A DNA stretch of 9,093 nucleotides from NCBI GenBank assembly GCA_937997355.1, contig CALKTZ010000956.1, positions 1 to 9,093 on the forward strand, written 5' to 3'. The notes beneath the pieces were generated by a model that had not been told where the DNA came from, searched no databases, and worked only from the letters and a program-made list of their open reading frames with translations. Numbering within the stretch: the first letter of the stretch is position 1; the number at the start of each line of letters is the position of its first letter. This DNA comes from an uncultured Planctomycetales bacterium (GTDB lineage: Bacteria > Planctomycetota > Planctomycetia > Isosphaerales > Isosphaeraceae). The position numbers and the translations under genes were made by a program. Shown here one piece after another: positions 6,442-9,093 of this stretch.

Positions 6442-7386
6442 CTAGGCACTCACAAGATATCGGAAGACTGCTTCGAGGTTGTCGTCATCGGAATAAACCT
6501 CGTCGATCGGCGTATCCCCGGCGAGGGACAATTCCGGGAGTCTCGAATAGAACCTGTCCGGGGATCGCGTCTCGACGATGATCGAACCGTCGTCGCGCCT
6601 CAGCTCGATCCCGACGACGTCGTCGTGGCGGACGAGCCTGGCGGCAAGCTCGCGGACATTGCCGCTCCTGAGCACGATGCGGTGCGGATGCTTATCGATG
6701 AGGTCGCGGATCTGGCGAATGTCCCCCCAGGCGACCAACCGGCCGCGATTGATCAGGACGATCGAGCGCGTGACCGATTGGATCTCGTGAAAGACGTGAC
6801 TGGAGACCAGCACCGTGCGCGCGCGATCCCCGAGTTGGACGATCAGATCGAGCATTTCACGCCGCCCGACCGGGTCGGTCCCCGTGAGGGGTTCATCCAG
6901 AAAAAGAACTTCCGGGTCGTGAATCATGGCCTGCGCCAATTTGATTCGTTGCCGCATTCCCTTGGAATAGCCGGCGATCGGCCGGTCGGCGGCGCGGGTC
7001 ATCTTGACCAGCTCCAGCATCCGATCGGCCGCCTCGCGAGCCCCTCGCCGTCCCAACCCCGCGAGGAGCGCGCAGCTTGTGAGGAATCGCCGTCCCGACA
7101 TCCATTCGAAGAAAGCGTCCTGCTCGGGACAAAGGCCGATCAACCGATTCAGGCCGGGATTGTTCCACCGCGAATGCCCCAGGATGCGCACCTCCCCCTG
7201 ACTCGGGCGAAGCTGCCCCGTGGCCAGTTGCAGCAGCGTGCTCTTGCCCGCGCCATTGGGGCCGAGCAGGCCGACCACGCCGGGGGGGAGCGACAGGCTC
7301 AGGTTGTTGATCCCGATCACCTGGCCGTACCACTTCGAAACCGAGCGGAACTCGATGGCCGGTGTCTTTGCGGGGTTCTGGTTCAT
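6442..7386 (-). CDS. ABC transporter ATP-binding protein (second ATPase of the operon)
   Basis: A 314-residue nucleotide-binding subunit that powers an ABC-2 type exporter. Walker A is GPNGAGKST (residues 42-50), the Q-loop glutamine is Q89 (CPEQDAFF), the signature is YSKGMRQR (140-147), Walker B is EVLFLDEP with D164 and E165, and the switch histidine is H197 (VSSHVFHE). All catalytic elements are intact; YSKGM in place of LSGGQ is common in this exporter branch. A C-terminal extension of about 100 residues follows (VRELAARLVRHDDVVGIEL and after), as in drug- or antibiotic-export ATPases. Start: the frame extends to 7434, overlapping the preceding gene, but ATG 7386 has GAGGAGGG just upstream. 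The 37-nt gap from the preceding permease stop fits an operon. It most likely pairs with the permease at 5493-6374. Confidence 0.92.
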   Translation of the reverse strand: MNQNPAKTPAIEFRSVSKWYGQVIGINNLSLSLPPGVVGLLGPNGAGKSTLLQLATGQLRPSQGEVRILGHSRWNNPGLNRLIGLCPEQDAFFEWMSGRRFLTSCALLAGLGRRGAREAADRMLELVKMTRAADRPIAGYSKGMRQRIKLAQAMIHDPEVLFLDEPLTGTDPVGRREMLDLIVQLGDRARTVLVSSHVFHEIQSVTRSIVLINRGRLVAWGDIRQIRDLIDKHPHRIVLRSGNVRELAARLVRHDDVVGIELRRDDGSIIVETRSPDRFYSRLPELSLAGDTPIDEVYSDDDNLEAVFRYLVSA

Positions 7387-7389
7387 GCG

Positions 7390-7397
7390 CCCTCCTC
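7390..7397 (-). promoter_or_regulatory. Ribosome binding site fixing the second ATPase start
   Basis: On the minus strand this reads GAGGAGGG, its last base 3 nt before ATG 7386. It decides against the longer reading from 7434, which would overlap the stop of the upstream permease and add 16 Arg-rich residues. Confidence 0.75.
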
Positions 7398-7423
7398 GAT
7401 GATCCCTGTGACGGGGACGCGTC

Positions 7424-8506
7424 CTATCGAACACGGTCGAGGGAACGGACCCTCAGCGACAAGATGACGAACGAGAGCGCGGTGAGGCTCAGGAGAATCC
7501 CGGCCGACCAGGTCCAGGGAGGTTTGAGCGGGTCGAGGGGGGCCTCGTCTTTCTTTTCCGAATCCGTTGTCGATTCGAAGGTCGACGGCGGAGGAGGGAA
7601 GGGGAACCCGCGCGGCCTCCGGCCAAATGGAGGCCCCAGGTTGGTCGCCTGACGAACGCCATCGCGGCCCGCTTCGAAGAGGCGGGTCACGCGCACCCAG
7701 GCGTCATCGGTGCCGAGCAGGGCTTCGCGGACCCGGGCGAGGTTGCCGGTGTAGGAGATCAGGGGGCACCAGGGACGCCGGATCGTCTCGATCAGGGTCG
7801 CGGAGGCGAGATTGCCGACGATCCAGAGCGCCAGCCACAGGGCGCTGACATACCGCGAATTCTTCGACAACGAGGAAATCGCCAGCATCAGCGGACCGGC
7901 CGAAACCACGATGATCAGGCCGAACGCCACGGACGCGGCGAGGATCCGCGCGGTGTCTGGCAAGACCCCCGGATCGAGGCTGAAGCAGACCCCGAGGCCG
8001 TAGGCGACGAAGGCCGGCAAGACGGTCGCCATCGACAGGAATGAGGCGATGACTCCCAGCTTGCCGATGAAGTAATCGATCCGCCGCACGGGGCGCGAGA
8101 AATAGAGCGGCGTGGCATTCGTTCGAAGGTCCTGGCTGATCAGGTCGGGTCCGACCTGGAGGACCAGGATCATCGCCAGGAACGTCTGGACCTCGAAAAA
8201 CAGCCCGAACGCGATGGTCCAGAAGATGGAACGATAGCCGCGAGGTCCCGCCTTCAACTCCTCGGGGAGATTCTGGGTCAGCATCAGGAACGGCGTGAGC
8301 AAGCTCGATTTCTGCTCGAACAGTCCCCAGATGACGAGGAACGCGCCGAGGACCAGTGCGGGGATCCAGGCCGACAGCATCACGTAGCGGACCGTGCGAT
8401 TTCGAAGCTGCGCCCGGATTCCCTGGCGGCTGATGGCCAACCACCGCCAGGCATGACCGGTGAGAACTCCATTCCAGTGCTGATAGCCCTGATCGAGAAT
8501 CGGCAT
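7424..8506 (-). CDS. ABC-2 type transporter permease with large extracytoplasmic loop
   Basis: A 360-residue membrane subunit of an ABC exporter. Hydrophobic segments lie near residues 43-63, 94-118, 148-176, 187-211, 218-238 and 333-352. The loop after the second segment (SQDLRTNATPLYFSRPVRR, 124-142) is the usual cytoplasmic ATPase-contact region. With both ends cytoplasmic, the stretch of about 94 residues between segments 5 and 6 (239-332) would face outside. It includes a low-complexity part rich in Gly, Pro and Arg (GPPFGRRPRGFPFPPPP), then a charged stretch (STTDSEKKDEAPLDP). The N-terminus MPILDQGYQHWNG resembles other planctomycete permeases as I recall them. Its ATG overlaps the stop of the upstream ATPase by 1 nt (TGATG), with GGGGAGG just before, so the two are translationally coupled and very likely form one transporter. 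Substrate unknown. Confidence 0.9.
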   Translation of the reverse strand: MPILDQGYQHWNGVLTGHAWRWLAISRQGIRAQLRNRTVRYVMLSAWIPALVLGAFLVIWGLFEQKSSLLTPFLMLTQNLPEELKAGPRGYRSIFWTIAFGLFFEVQTFLAMILVLQVGPDLISQDLRTNATPLYFSRPVRRIDYFIGKLGVIASFLSMATVLPAFVAYGLGVCFSLDPGVLPDTARILAASVAFGLIIVVSAGPLMLAISSLSKNSRYVSALWLALWIVGNLASATLIETIRRPWCPLISYTGNLARVREALLGTDDAWVRVTRLFEAGRDGVRQATNLGPPFGRRPRGFPFPPPPSTFESTTDSEKKDEAPLDPLKPPWTWSAGILLSLTALSFVILSLRVRSLDRVR

Positions 8507-9093
8507 CAGTGGGCCTCCCCGACGGCCGAGAGGAAAACTTCCTCAAGCGTGCTGCGCCTCGGCCGAAGGGAGCGAATTTGCTCCCCCAGGGCCAACTCCC
8601 AGACCGCCTTCGGGGTCATCCCGATCGGCAAATCGACGACGAGATAATCGTCCACGGCCAGGGCGTTGAAGCCACGCCCGGCGAGCTTGCCGGCAAACCC
8701 GCCCTGATCCCCCTTGACGCGAAGCTCGAACTGATTCGATCGCGACCGCTTGAGCTCGGAGAGCTCCCCCTGGGCCAGCACCTGGCCGCCGCCGAGGACG
8801 ACGATGTAGTCGCAGACCGCCTCGACATCCGGCAGCAGATGGCTGGAGAAGATGAGGCTCATCCCCTTGTTCCGGGACAGGTCCCGCGCCAGCTCCAGCA
8901 CGTCGTCGCGTCCCGCCGGGTCCATCCCATTCGTGGGCTCGTCGAGGATCAGCAGCTTGGGATCGTGAATGATCGCCGAGGCGATTCGAATGCGCTGCTT
9001 CATCCCGGCCGAATAGGAATCGACCGGCCGATATCGCGCCTCGCCAAGGCCGATGTAATCGAGCACTTCATGGGCCCGGCTCATGGCATCCCT
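8506..9093 (-). CDS. ABC transporter ATP-binding protein, N-terminus beyond window edge
   Basis: The C-terminal 195 residues of an ABC ATPase; the frame is open through base 9093, so the ATG at 9084 is internal. Walker A and the Q-loop lie outside the window. Present are the signature YSAGMKQR (residues 27-34 of the fragment), Walker B LLILDEP with D51 and E52, the D-loop NGMDP, and the switch histidine H85 (FSSHLLPDV). A C-terminal domain of about 100 residues follows, ending in the RSTLEEVFLS pattern typical of ABC-2 exporter ATPases. It is the first gene of the operon visible here and overlaps the next permease by 1 nt. It differs from the second ATPase throughout, so the operon carries two distinct ATPase-permease pairs. 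The operon promoter would lie to the right of the window. Confidence 0.93.
   Translation of the reverse strand, partial: RDAMSRAHEVLDYIGLGEARYRPVDSYSAGMKQRIRIASAIIHDPKLLILDEPTNGMDPAGRDDVLELARDLSRNKGMSLIFSSHLLPDVEAVCDYIVVLGGGQVLAQGELSELKRSRSNQFELRVKGDQGGFAGKLAGRGFNALAVDDYLVVDLPIGMTPKAVWELALGEQIRSLRPRRSTLEEVFLSAVGEAH

Noticed and set aside
5409..7467. Plus-strand open frames (293 and 407 codons) opposite the ABC genes
   Set aside because: The compositions are Asp/Arg/Glu/His-rich without domains, and the minus-strand genes have complete ABC motifs.
6442..9093. The two ABC pairs as a recent tandem duplication
   Set aside because: The ATPases and permeases differ throughout in sequence, length and loop structure and share only family motifs.

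Overview
The window looks like planctomycete DNA, probably from the Isosphaeraceae or a close relative. It is GC-rich (hand counts of coding lines give about 65-73% GC). It carries a Tat-exported DUF1501 protein, a family greatly expanded in Planctomycetes, and ABC-2 permeases that resemble planctomycete ones. This placement is inference from gene content; no marker gene is present.

Layout from left to right: (1) the C-terminal two thirds of an RND (HAE1/AcrB-type) efflux pump on + (2-2125), cut by the left edge. (2) A short + strand cassette of clearly lower GC (about 50-53% in sampled lines). It has a near-consensus sigma70-type promoter (2137-2165), a 79-residue protein of unknown function (2210-2449) and a DUF2335 membrane protein gene whose natural start overlaps it (ATG 2436). 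The DUF2335 gene is frameshifted in its N-terminal linker by a perfect 16-bp tandem duplication (2491-2522). (3) A single DUF1501 gene on - (3002-4486), divergent from (4) a CutC-family gene on + (4730-5470), with a 243-bp intergenic region between them. (5) A four-gene ABC-exporter operon on - (9093 down to 5493) in the order ATPase, permease, ATPase, permease. The first ATPase runs off the right edge.

The ABC genes form one transcription unit (a 1-nt overlap, then gaps of 37 and 67 nt). They probably encode one or two ABC-2 type exporters of unknown substrate. The RND pump would work with a periplasmic adaptor and outer-membrane channel encoded outside the window. The DUF2335 cassette, DUF1501 and cutC look like independent units. 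The convergent ends (13 nt at about 2989-3001, 22 nt at 5471-5492) contain no terminator hairpin that I can see.

I see no tRNA, rRNA, CRISPR array, transposase or attachment site. The observation most worth checking is the DUF2335 frameshift: removing one 16-bp copy restores a clean 178-residue protein that starts in a classic overlap with the gene before it.
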